NCBI GenBank assembly: GCA_022113835.1
Contig: JAILWY010000010.1
Span: 4,985,501 to 5,049,500, forward strand
Length of the DNA: 64,000 bases
Source: Atopsyche davidsoni
Taxonomy: Eukaryota; Arthropoda; Insecta; Trichoptera; Hydrobiosidae
Reading direction: 5' to 3'
The notes below the pieces were generated by a model. It was not told the DNA's origin. It saw only the letters and a program-made list of their open reading frames with translations, and ran no database searches. The position numbers and the translations under genes were made by a program. Of the stretch, positions 1 through 11,209 are shown piece after piece (position 1 is the stretch's first letter; every line of letters starts with the position of its first letter).

Positions 1-1225
1 TCAGCCAAATAAATATCAAAGCAATTAGAGTGCAAAGCAATGGAGATTTAAAATTTTGTAATATTAACGATGATCGATACGTATAAAGCTAACGATTATT
101 TTTTTTGGGATATTAACGCAGAGCTTAACAACTCCAACAGCCCGTACAACCTACATTTTTAAATATTCAAGTAAGCACATATGGTCCAACTTTATTCACA
201 TCTAATATTTAGCCGTGTTTTCTCCGCTGTAACTTCTATTATATGTAAGAAGCAAGGCTCAATTATCTTGGCACGAGTTATATAATTCATCTAATCTTCG
301 GTTATCCTTTTGTTTATTTCACTTTTCGAGGGTAAGAGCTATGTTTATCAAAGCTTGATATACGAACGAGAAGATCTCTACAAATTAGATTTGGAAACGA
401 ATTCTTGGCTTAACGTTATCGCTGGACTGAAACTTACTAAGTATTCTTATAAATATAAAAATACATTCAATGTTATATACTGTACGTCGGTTGGATCTAT
501 TTATTAATTTTAGATAAAACTTTTATTAAAAAAAATCAATATCAAAATTTTCTAGGCAATCAGAATAATCATTAAATGCGTAAATAATAAACATACTTAT
601 TAATCTTTTATGTAATAGTAAAAGAGTATTCATTTTCTTAACAATATCTTTTAATTAGCAGCTGCAAATATATTTTTTATTTATTTCATAAAGTTTGGCT
701 ATGATTAATTCTGCACACGTATTCATGTCACGATAATAATGATCATCACACGGAGGCTGATGATTTTTATACCCAATATATAAATACCAAACAATTACGT
801 TTCGATTCATTGTGATTTTTGGCACGTATCTGCATCATCTCTTCACATCGGAGAAACGATGATGAAACTTTAATTATAAAGTTTGGATACTTTCCATCTG
901 CTCAGGCACCGATTGTTGCGTTAAATACGCAATTTCTCCTTTAAAATATACTATGGAAACAATTACTAAAAAAGTTGCATAAGTGGTGTTACACCAGACA
1001 TAACGCACACCGTCCTGTATGAACGATTATGTGGACCTCTTCTGCGGTACAACAGGAGGTGGTTCTGACGGGTAAGACATTGCGGTGAGCGCCTCCATTT
1101 TGCGGTTCTCCGGATGAGGTCGTTCTCCACAGAAACACGCTTTTTAGAGACAAAAGTTTTCAACAGATTACCACATACTGTCAAGCAGATATAAATAAAA
1201 ATACATTTAAAAACGACTTTGGGCC

Positions 1226-1299
1226 TGAAGAGCTTTTCGTTCTACTAATCTTATTTTACGGTGTTCGTGATGTGTCGCATTACCTTCAAAAGCTCTTCA
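1226..1299. repeat. 12-bp perfect inverted repeat, 50-nt spacer
   Basis: TGAAGAGCTTTT at 1226-1237 is exactly complementary to AAAAGCTCTTCA at 1288-1299. This could be a small hairpin or the ends of a short non-autonomous element. No target-site duplication was recognised, so the nature is open. Confidence 0.5.
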
Positions 1300-1495
1300 A
1301 AATTGAATAAAATATATTTATAAATTTCTCTAAAAAATATATGTTTTTAAATTAATTTAAAAAAAATTATTAATAAATACACTTAATTACTTTATGGACA
1401 ATTTATTCTAGAAATAACTTTGACACATGCCATGTTAATAAAATGTATCTTCTACTGAAATAAAACAAGCACTAGCCTAATAACGTCAGCTTTAG

Positions 1496-1561
1496 ATTCG
1501 CCAGTCTGGATGGAGATTGAACCCATGAACTCTGCGTCAAAAGTCGACAGTCCTTACTACA
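1496..1561 (-). mobile_element. possible tRNA-derived SINE remnant
   Basis: Read on the minus strand, this stretch contains CATGGGTTCAATCTC, a good match to a pol III B box (GGTTCRANNC). It is preceded by a tRNA-arm-like segment around GTCGACTTTTGACGC. No convincing A box or intact tRNA fold is present, so a decayed SINE is more likely than a working tRNA gene. Confidence 0.3.
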
Positions 1562-2699
1562 GAGACAAGATAAACACAGTTGGGCGCAAAAAATATTTAT
1601 TATTTATATAATAACATACCTGCATCAATGATTTTCTTGGGTAGGCCAGAGATATTATTATTTCATTTTGTTATTATAAATGTATCAGTAAGTAATTTGT
1701 TTACCGAAATTCAAAAGATTAAGCGTTGGCTAATTTGTTTCATAATTAAACTTATGAACATCGAAGACATTGCAATATAATGGCGTAAAATTACGAAAGA
1801 AGCCCAAGTATAATAATCACTCGGACATGACTTGCTGGATCTGAAAGGGTAAGCGGAGAGCGGAGCCGCGACCTGCTGGCGAGCGCTGTCCACATTCACC
1901 TCTCAATACTCTCTCATTATTTATTGCATAATCTTTCACTTTGCAAACTTAAGACTTACGTCTTACATTGAATTGCTCTGGAGAATGACAAATACATAAA
2001 ATAGAAAACTTCTCCGAGTCGTATCAAGAACTTCTGAACAAAGTTCGTCAAGAGCAGACCTTCAACCAAATGTAACGTCCGATAAGTTCCTTCCCATAAA
2101 ACTATTATTGAATAGTAAAACAAATATACGAATCGTGTGACTAAATATTTTGTTACTTCAATGCAAACATTTTAATAAAATAATGAGTATTTGCAGAGCG
2201 GGCGCAGGCCGCATCATTAGCCTTGGAGAGCGCGACTCGTCGTATTGACGGTTGCCCGTATAAAAAGGCGAGAATATGAAACTTTGATTTTATTTTGCAT
2301 CTCTGAAGAAATTAAAAGCGGAGATCATAAAATACATTATTTTTGAACGCATTACTAAGAAAGAAAACCACCGGATTCCCTAAATTACTGTCAATTTAAT
2401 AAAAAATGAAATCTAGCGAAGAAAAGAAAAATATTATGAACAAACCAAATGACCGTAATTTGTTTAGTCCTATATTTTAACAAGCGGATCATAAAGCATT
2501 AGATATATTACCTAAAATAATACCTCCCCTTGCTTTATTATCTAATGCATTTGTATCTGTAAATAATAATAACAAAGCATTAATAAGCAATAACCATCGT
2601 TCTTCGTTGCCTAAAGCCGTATTGTTCACAGACTCTATCAAGAAACCGGCATCGCATCGATTATCAGATTTTCAAGCCAATAAATAAACCGCTGTAAAC

Positions 2700-3240
2700 G
2701 AGTGACTAAATTTGATCATTTTCTATTCTCGTTCGCACGATAAATATGAGCTCCTCATCGCTGTCACGATACAATAGCTTTCGTGGATACCTACGGCGTG
2801 GATTGATACAAAATTTGGAGCGTGCGAGACCACGCTGTATCGCGATGACCCGAACCTTTCGGCCGAATAACGATCGCCGTGTCCGTCGGCCATCTCCGCT
2901 CACGACGCTTTAAATCGATTGAGAAATCCGACTTTTTAGTGCTGCCCACTCAAGAAAGTAAAAGAGAGAACCGTCCCGCCCGGTCAAAATATTTGGCCTC
3001 CATTTAAGAGAGTGCAGGTGCGGGACCCTGGCGCTCGCCTCGACCTGGCCATGTCTCCAGAAACCCACACCGCAGCTGCCTCCGCGCACCCCGCGCCACC
3101 CCTCGCCACCCCCACCACCCCCACCACCCCACCACCCCACCACCCCACCACCCCACCACCCCACCACCCCACCACCCCACCACCCCCGGCACACTGCGGC
3201 CTGCTGTCCGAAACAAAACAACACTAACTAGAGCCACATA
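2700..3240. other. GC-rich block, possible promoter or first exon of an unknown gene
   Basis: This block has far higher GC content and more CpG than its surroundings. On the minus strand an ATG at 2893 opens a 56-codon frame starting MADGHGDRYSAERFGSS, and ATTTAAAG lies about 20 nt upstream of it. The same strand also has a 65-codon overlapping frame. None of these resembles a family I know. The block could be a CpG-rich promoter with a short first coding exon, or only a GC-rich island. Confidence 0.25.
3112..3187. repeat. (CCCCACCA)n minisatellite
   Basis: This is a tandem array of about eight CCCCACCA-type units, with a few 9-bp CCCCCACCA units at the left edge. The repeat makes long Pro/Thr/His or Gly/Trp frames on both strands, which are artefacts of the repeat. 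Confidence 0.9.
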
Positions 3241-6200
3241 CCGTATTGGAAACATAGCCCTATAAACTATAAAAAATTAACAATCATTAATTTTTTTTAT
3301 CTCAACTAAATTTGTTCTATCACGTCACGTGAATTTAAAAAAATAATTAATATGTATCTATAAAATTTTAAAGCACATTTATCAAATATACTGGTTGCAC
3401 ATACGTGCAGAATAACTATGCTCGCCATCAAAAAATAATATAGTGAATTAAATCAATTATTTTATTAATAAATAAATGCTCGTCGGTATATTAAATTTTC
3501 GCTTAAATATTTAATTCAATAAAATGATTTTTTATTAAGTTAAGCTTAATGAAAGATAATTGCATTTATATTTTTTTATTTGGCATATTCATATTAAAAA
3601 AAACCACTTGAAATGTCTCCGCTTTGTCGCGTAATATTCGCGGCTTACGACTTGCAATTAAATTATACATTAAATTTAATAATAAAAAATGAGGCGAATT
3701 GCGTTTCAGGGATCGCCTGCGAATGGACTTTATCATTTTAATGGTAAAACCCATTTGATGGCACTCTCCGTCTCTCTCATACAAAAAACGTCATTAGCTG
3801 GTGCCGAAACCGGCATTTGCCAGCGAGCCCCACTGAAATTCAGAATCTCATTTTTATTCGAGTAATTACATTATTCATTGTAATCAATTTTTTTGCATTT
3901 TGTACAATTATTTGTTTCTTGTATCTCCCAGCTTGTTGGTAATTTCAATTCAGTTTATTATTGCCAACACTACCAATTATATTTACTAGAAAATAAGAAG
4001 AATTTCATATTTTTTATTAGTTTATTATTCAAAGGAAAATATTTAATTTTAAATATTTCAGATTTAATTATACATGTTTATATTTACAGTGTAGCCCAAC
4101 AAAAATACACACGCTTTTTATGTGAATGTATTTTATGAAAGTGCGATCTAAAATATGAGGCGTTTTGATTTATTTGAAAAATAATAATTGTATATTTGAT
4201 AAATATTCAAATATAACACAGTTTACATTAAATAGTTACATACCTCATAGACGGAATTTAAAACAAAAACATTTTAATAAATCGGTTTCAAGCAACGCCC
4301 CTCAATCTCTGAAAGTGTTATATGGTTAAGAGCATGAGAAAAATAATTGAAAATTTAAAAAACTAGAAACCAAGAATCGTTTAAATGCTATTCATGTGTA
4401 TTTTCAACCTATTTTTAACAAGCGATAATTAATATTGACTCAAAAAATATATAAAAATTATGTTGTATATCCAAAAGAAAAGGTAAGGCAATTCCTTTGA
4501 TATTGGCGTTTGAATTTTTATCCGAAGCAGGCCACCGCATTTGAAGCGTATTGCGCTCAGGTAGAATCCAATTTAATGTTGCTTTGTATTTAAATTGCAG
4601 TTTGTTTGATCTTTGTACATCGAAATGTTCTTTTTCGAAAAGCGACGAACGTGTGGACACTCAGGTGAGAAATGAAAGTGGACCAGCAAGTGTTGGAATA
4701 TTGTGGTAGTCGGCGACGGCGGCTCCCAGCTCCGACGGGCCCAGCTGCAAGATGATATTGAAATCTTTCACATGGGAAATTGAATGCAAAGAAGCATTTC
4801 AAGCTTTTTATTTCCGAGAGAGACGGGTTATTTGGAGCATTTTTTCGGATATAAGAATGCATCCATTTGTTTATATTTCTTCTGTAAACTTCATATTAAA
4901 AGAGTGCTTGTTAGAATATTGTCCGTATGAAAAATATAAAACAACATGACTATATACGCTAAACGATCAGTAAGGATGATTCTATTATCAGCATACTTTC
5001 CACAAAATTAATAACTTAATTTAATAAATAGTTATAGTTATTTCAACGTAATTTTCAAGGAAAAGAAATTACAATTTACTATTGACATTTCTTCATCAAG
5101 TGTTGCATAAAATGTGCAATGACGTTAAGCTTGCAGATTGTAATAAAGTATGATGCCTCCCGTTCACATAACGATTAGGTTTTAAAATATGCTGTAAATC
5201 TTCTAGGTTTTTTAAATGAAAACACGTATGTGCAGTCCTTCTCAATGTAAGGCGCCATCAGGGTTGTAAAATTGTTATTTATCTAGCCTGATAATAGACA
5301 GGATGGTTTTCGATTGAAATTTATGTCTAACGGTATAAAAACAAGTTTAAAAAAATTCTATAGAGGTCAAAATTTACGTGTTGGTATTTTAGATCCATAT
5401 AAGGCGAAATTAATTTAATTGAATAACATGTACCTAAAATTGGGTCAAGTGATTCCGACCAGGAACATTAAATATTCTAACTGATTTTTTTATATTACCT
5501 TACATACGCATGGAGCTCTGCCAGTTTTTGTTACATGCGATGCTTCACAAATCAATGATCGGATTAGTTATTAATTGACAGAAACAAATTTTATAAGCAA
5601 TCACTGATAATACCGCTATGTTTTGAACTGATGTTCAGAATAAATCCCAGCCGTCTACCTAAATTTGGTTTAAACGAGTATCTGACCTGCAAACAAATAA
5701 CTAAGTTTTTATATGATAATTATAATAGACATTAAAATGAGTATTTTAGAAAAACAAATACCATTACATTGCCTTCTCTTCATACAAACAACTAAGCGCT
5801 GAATTCCCAAATATATTTTTAAAAATATAATGATTAGTTTTTTATTGTTCACTTATTAGCAATGTGCTACATTGTTGTAAATATTTTGTATTCGTTATAA
5901 AGAACATTATACGAAAAAATATTTAACTACACTTTTTAGATTGCTAAAATTATTAAAAATATGCGTGCCACAGTGAGATGCGATTTTTTTATGTGTGTTT
6001 TTAATTTGTTTAACCGATAACTAAGAATATATAACCAAGACGGATCGTTTTGATCACGCTTTACATATAAATATTTATACATTGTATAATATGTTTTTAA
6101 AAGGTTTTTACATAAATTGCGATAAATTTTATACATGAACGGTCATGGCGTGATAAAATTGAATAGTCGCTCCGCATCGAGCAAGCCATACATTATACTT

Positions 6201-7770
6201 AGCGCGGGTTGAAAAAACTGGATGAGATATGTATTTATTTCATTTTAGAGGAGTGTTTCGTGGCAGATACAAAAATATGCCCGCCATATATCTGCCTACT
6301 TTCACTGCTTCACATATAATTACGCAAGACAAAACTCACCGACTAGAAATGCACAAAAAATCACCGTTCATTAGTTGTACCTACGCGGCCAGACTGCCCA
6401 CCGGCTTCAGCACACAATGAGATCCTGCCCGTCGTTTCAGACGAGGCATTCAGTGTGGCTTGTGAAAATATGATGAATAATCTCATTTAATTGACAAGAG
6501 CTACTGTCAAATGCTCGATACATCATGTAACTGATTTCACGCTTTTTAATCTGGCTTTAATGACGACGCGGAACCGATGTGATTTTCAATAAATAAAATA
6601 TTGTTGCTGGAATTTTTTTTTAAAATAAATATGTTATCAAGTTATTTAATTCATCGCTTAAATTTCTAAATACGCCAGTAGGAATTCGTGTTGTTCGTCT
6701 TTACTTTGTTAAATATCCCTGAAGTACGTACATAAATTGCCAATTTGTACAATGACACGGAACGAGAAATAACACGCTTGTCTTGAGCCCTACATCGAGA
6801 ACAACAAGTCTATTTCTACGAAACTTCGCTGTTATTACGATCGACTAAAAGTTCGCAAAATACGTGGACTGACATAACGCGGCAGCTTTAATGCTACGGT
6901 TAATTCCAAGATATAGCGCACAGTAAAATATTTTTCTACTATCTAATTTATACCTCGTTATTAAAACAACATAAAATCTTAGATAACACCGTTAATCAAT
7001 TGTGGAACATAAAAAAACCTTGTGGTTAATAGGTGTGAAAAATTACAAGTAAACTCAAATTAAACTTGCATCGTAAAAAAGCGATAAGTAATCAAAATCT
7101 AAAAAAATCATTCAATTATTAATTAAAGCACATTTATAATGGGTTTACATCCTCAATCGAGTATTACTCAAAGGCAGTGAGCGTGATGTAACGAATTATA
7201 TTGGAAGCATAATTTCTTCCGGTACCACATATTTACATGTTTTTATAGTGACTGCGTCTAAACCGTTCGCAACCGGTTCAAAAAAATCACCTGGAAATCT
7301 AAGTCAAAGTTTTGAACGTTCGATGAACTAAGCCAGTTCGTCTCGATTATTATAATCTGCCGGGTATCATACCGACTGATCTTTTGTCTCGCGAATGCGT
7401 GTCGAACAGTCAAGCTCTCAGCTCTTGTAACGGATCGCTAACGATCGATTTATTCAAATCAACTAATAAATATGGTTTGGATCGTAGATTCAAACTAGAT
7501 ATTTCATTTTATGTGTCACATATTTTTTGTACCATCACATGCCGTAAAAATCAAGTCCATCCTAAATAATCAGAGCACCATCCATACATATATGCAATAA
7601 TGTATTTTGCAAAATACTGAATAGTAAAAATGAGCGGTCTTGAATAGTTAATTAATCAAATCTGTTATATGCATAATAAACGCATGTTTTGTTATATATT
7701 TATAAGAAAATTTATATCAAATTTAATTCATGTCAGTAATACGATTATTTAATGTGTAATTAGTCCTACG

Positions 7771-7810
7771 AAGTACTACTTTGAATGTTGTCAAATTCAA
7801 AGTAGTACTT
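7771..7810. repeat. 16-bp perfect hairpin with 8-nt loop
   Basis: AAGTACTACTTTGAAT at 7771-7786 is followed by an 8-nt loop and then its exact reverse complement at 7795-7810. It lies about 475 nt beyond the stop codon of the leftmost Tweedle gene, in the direction of transcription. It could be a structured 3' end, a small-RNA precursor or a chance palindrome. Confidence 0.75.
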
Positions 7811-8108
7811 ATATGAAGTATTTGTATGTTGAGCATTTAACGAACTTACCGGCTTTCACTGCGAGACTTGAACACAGGCTTAATAAGATTCGTTCGGTAA
7901 CTTCGCCTGCGAGACACAAAGGTGAGGTACACGGTTGCATGGGTTCTCTAGCATTTAGTACTTTGTCTTATTTTCCCCACGGGAACAGTAAATGCAAACA
8001 TCACATTTCAGAACGCAAACTTAGCTCACTCCCGAATATATAAAGCGTGGCAGGGGATGGGTCAGTGATTAAAACATTCAATGAATATCTTGGAAAATAT
8101 ATTTCGTT

Positions 8109-8114
8109 TTTAAT
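8109..8114 (-). terminator. possible ATTAAA poly(A) signal of the leftmost Tweedle gene
   Basis: The minus strand reads ATTAAA about 170 nt after the stop codon at 8285. No AATAAA was seen between the stop and this point, so this common variant is the best candidate. Confidence 0.35.
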
Positions 8115-8284
8115 TATAAAATAAATGAATAATCCAAAACATAAATAGGCTTTCGTAGTTAAAACTAAATATTTACAAAACAATGAGCGCAGAAACTGCG
8201 ATGAGAAACAAAGTGATTGGAAATGATCGTGATGGGCATAGCGAAGGGTTCAGAATGAGATTAGAGGGTGAAGAAGGAAAGGGC

Positions 8285-9729
8285 TCAGTGCAGGGGAGAG
8301 CCGGGGACGTGGCCAGGGGGGCCGTACTGCGCCGCGCCCAGTCCGCCGTCGCCGCCGCTGGGGCCGCTGCCGCCCAGGTGCCCGCCGTCGGCAAGGCCGC
8401 CTCCGTGACCTCCGCTGATTCCTCCGCCGAGTCCTCCGCCGAGTCCTCCACCGATGCCTCCACCGATGCCTCCTCCGTGACCTCCGCCGAGGCCTCCGCC
8501 GAGACCTCCGCCGAGACCTCCGCCGATTCCACCTCCGTGACCTCCACCGATGCCGCCTCCGATTCCACCCCCGATGCCTCCGCCGATGCCTCCGCCGATT
8601 CCTCCACCGATGCCGCCTCCGATGCCGCCTCCGACAGATTCTTTCTGGCTCTTGTACTTGATGAAGTAAACCTCGGGCTTTGAAGGCTGCGTGGGGGCGG
8701 GTGTGGGGATGATGATGTCAGGCTGTTCCTCGGGTTTCTTGACCAGCACGTATACGAGGGTCTTCTCTTCGTTTTGTGCCTGCAGGGGGATAATAGGCGC
8801 GGTAGGAGTAGGAGCGGTGGGAGCCTTGATGAAGATAATCTTGTAGTGCTTCTGGGGTGGTGCAACAATAGGAATGTGCTGGTGATGATGTTCCACGGGC
8901 TCTGGGGGCGGGACGTGCACGTAGATATGTTTCTGGATGATGGCGGCTTGGCTGTAGCCACCGCCGAAACCTCCAGCGTATCCTCCGCCGAAACCGCCAT
9001 CGCCTCCGTGTCCACCTCCGAGTCCTCCGATGAGGCCTCCTCCATGTCCACCTCCGAGACCTCCTCCGTGTCCACCTCCGAGACCTCCTCCGATGCCGCC
9101 TCCGTGTCCACCTCCGAGACCTCCTCCGATGCCGCCTCCATGTCCGCCTCCGAGGCCGCCCCCGATGAAGCCACCGCCTCCGCCTATGTGGCCACCGCTA
9201 CTGCCGCCTCCTCCGTCGATGTGACCGATGAAGCTGCCAAGACTGCCTCCGCTAGGCGCTCCGTAACTACCCGAGGGCTGCGGGTAGCTGTACCCTGAGG
9301 GCGGCTCGGGACGGGCGGAGCTGAGCCCTACCACCACTGCCAATATCTGCACCCGACATACAAAACATTGTGACATTGTATCACTTTATAAACTCTATTG
9401 ATTTTTTAAACTTTTTTTGTTGCTTAATTTTTTTAAATTTTTAAAATATCTTTTCACTTAATTTTCCCAAAATTCTTAATTTACTTTTTGAAATGTCTAC
9501 ATAAAAATAGCAGTAATGTATTTTTTTTCAAATTTGAAATTAAAAACATTGCACGTTCATTGCAATAAAAATCTGTTTCGCGGAGTTGCCCGAACTGCGA
9601 ATGCAATTCGGCCAAAACCTGTTACAAAACGCATGCAAGACACGTATGCATTCACATCAAGAAGAAACAACAAAAAAATCAAGCAACCTGTAATACAAAC
9701 GCAAGCGCACTTACCGCAAAGGCCTTCAT
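8285..9729 (-). CDS. Tweedle (DUF243) cuticular protein, Gly/His-rich, 358 aa
   Basis: This is a secreted structural protein of the insect cuticle. There are two coding exons: 9715-9729 (MKAFA, donor GTAAGT) and 8285-9346 (acceptor TGCAG), with a 368-nt intron in phase 0. The joined start MKAFAILAVVVGLSSA is a clear signal peptide, cleaved near residue 16. Residues 40-138 are Gly-rich with GGGLGGGHGGG units. The Tweedle domain spans about residues 139-241 with all four blocks: QKHIYVHVPPPE, QKHYKIIFIKAP, EEKTLVYVLVKKP and SKPEVYFIKYKSQKE. The tail is again Gly-rich (GGGIGGG, GGHGGG). Known for the family: the domain is found in insect cuticle proteins, and Drosophila members affect body shape. 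The start was chosen because the spliced signal peptide only works with the 15-nt first exon. A TATA box and initiator lie just upstream. The Ser/Glu/Ala- and Pro-rich open frames on the other strand are shadows of the glycine repeats. Confidence 0.95.
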
Positions 9730-9784
9730 TCTAGTGAAAGTGAAGTAACTAGATTAAGTTACTCTGCTGAAGAAAGCAAATGTA

Positions 9785-9820
9785 ACTGATAACTTTTGAG
9801 AATCGACCGGCGTTTAAATA
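9785..9820 (-). promoter_or_regulatory. core promoter of the 358-aa Tweedle gene
   Basis: On the minus strand TATTTAAA (9820-9813) is followed by the arthropod initiator TCAGT (9789-9785). The A of the initiator lies 33 nt from the first T of the TATA box. This puts the start site at about 9787 and gives a 58-nt leader before the ATG at 9729. Confidence 0.75.
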
Positions 9821-10013
9821 GCTCATCCTTGTTCCCCTTCTACGGAGTTCGATGGTCCTTTCTTTTCGCGGATAATTTAGGCGGCCGCAGTGGCTCTCGG
9901 TACGTTCACTCCAGTCCGCGAAATGCGAGCGGCCGGACACGCGGCGGGCGCTCTGCGCTGCCCCTCATGCGAATCATTGTACGCCACTGGTAACATCTTC
10001 ATCCCGGGAGCAC

Positions 10014-10049
10014 CCCATGGACCACCCTGTGGACCACCCTGTGGACCAC
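10014..10049. repeat. three 12-bp tandem units
   Basis: The units CCCATGGACCAC, CCTGTGGACCAC and CCTGTGGACCAC are head to tail. The unit carries a palindromic TGGACCA-like core. They sit about 195-230 nt upstream of the TATA box of the 358-aa Tweedle gene. Confidence 0.8.
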
Positions 10050-10336
10050 ATGCTTTTGTATTGCGTACGATTGATCCTTGTGTTGCTGCTGTTTACAATT
10101 TTTTGCTGCTGTTTCTTGCATGTATTCGATTGATAAAACACTGCTGAATCCATATGAAACGAATTGAAATATTTAGGTGTATACAGCATTGAGTTTGTTC
10201 ACCTTTCAGCGCTCAAAATTTATTTTATACAATATGCAAATTTCAATATTTTAAGCCGACTCATTTATACTAATATTTTGCTCGCATAGTCGAAAAATGT
10301 TTGATTTATGTATACTCCATTTGCAAATAGTTAAAT

Positions 10337-10354
10337 TATATATATATATATATA
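10337..10354. repeat. (TA)9 microsatellite
   Basis: This is a pure TA run, followed closely by a GT/GTA-rich stretch. Confidence 0.9.
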
Positions 10355-11051
10355 AACAAATGTGTGTGTATGTATGTGGGAGTGGGTGTGTATATATAAA
10401 CTTAAAATAACTTGCGAGCACAGCATAGATTGTATTAATTTGAATTTTTTTTTTAATCTTTAATCTTATCGTGGCTTGTCAATTTATTTTATACTGTGTG
10501 TATAGTACACATTTGAACAACCTGCTTAAAAAAAATTGTTTATAACTTAATGCGCTCGCACATGATATGATGTTTAAGAATACAAGCATTATTATTGCAA
10601 CTCAAACAAATTTTGTATCTATTGAGATATGCAATCTATTTAGATTATATATTTTCTATATTTTATTCTACTTGTTGATTGATTAACTGTATGTCTCGAA
10701 TGTATTTTGTTTATTTTATTTGTAAAGCGGATCAATAGGAGCATTATATAAGAGTTCATGTCCATAATTTAAATAATAGGTGTAGAAATTCGTGGTACGG
10801 GAACATCTCAATACTACAGCAGCTGCAATTCAATTTTACGATTACATAACCATTGCCTTGCGTTCTTGAGAATTAAACAAATTATTTTACAACATTCGAA
10901 TAATTGACCTTTATTAAAAAATAATAAAAAATTACAAACCGAAGAAACACGCGTTATTTATTCATATTTATACTACGCATACTAGCGGCTGTACTTTGCC
11001 TTTCAAATGTGACGATTTATTTATAAGCATACTTGCAAAGAACTGAGAAAA

Positions 11052-11057
11052 TTTATT
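11052..11057 (-). terminator. likely poly(A) signal of the 252-aa Tweedle gene
   Basis: The minus strand reads AATAAA about 150 nt after the stop codon at 11210. A second AATAAA is at 11021-11016. Confidence 0.5.
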
Positions 11058-11209
11058 ATATAAAAATGATTCTATTTTTTTATTGAGTATAAGTATATTC
11101 CGTTATATACCATAGGTAGTAAATATAGCTTTATATGTTTTTTTTTTTACTTTGCGACATCATCTAAAGCTTAACATCTCTCTGTTTGTATACGTTGCTC
11201 AAATAATGG

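Larger units (their letters stand above)
1..7770. other. AT-rich non-coding DNA left of the Tweedle cluster
   Basis: No reading frame in this stretch resembles a known protein, and the short open frames look like chance in AT-rich DNA. It holds an inverted repeat (1226-1299), a SINE-like remnant (about 1496-1561), a GC-rich block with a C/A-rich tandem repeat (2.7-3.2 kb) and ordinary homopolymer runs. A 72-codon minus frame at 966-1184 lies in a slightly GC-richer patch that could be an old mobile-element fragment, but I do not recognise it. Confidence 0.6.
9821..11015. other. intergenic DNA between the first and second Tweedle genes
   Basis: No coding exon was recognised. The first 150 nt, just upstream of the Tweedle promoter, are GC-rich (GCGGCCGC and similar) and may hold regulatory sites. 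Further on are a 12-bp triplet repeat (10014-10049), a TA microsatellite (10337-10354) and plain AT-rich sequence. Confidence 0.6.

Noticed and set aside
2910..3255. Gly/Trp/Val frames and a Pro/Thr/His frame near 3.1 kb
   Set aside because: They are generated by the CCCCACCA tandem repeat and have no independent support.
8173..9298. Long Ser/Glu/Ala- and Pro-rich frames overlapping the 358-aa Tweedle gene on both strands
   Set aside because: They are other-frame readings of the glycine repeat codons. The Tweedle domain, splice signals and promoter support only one frame.
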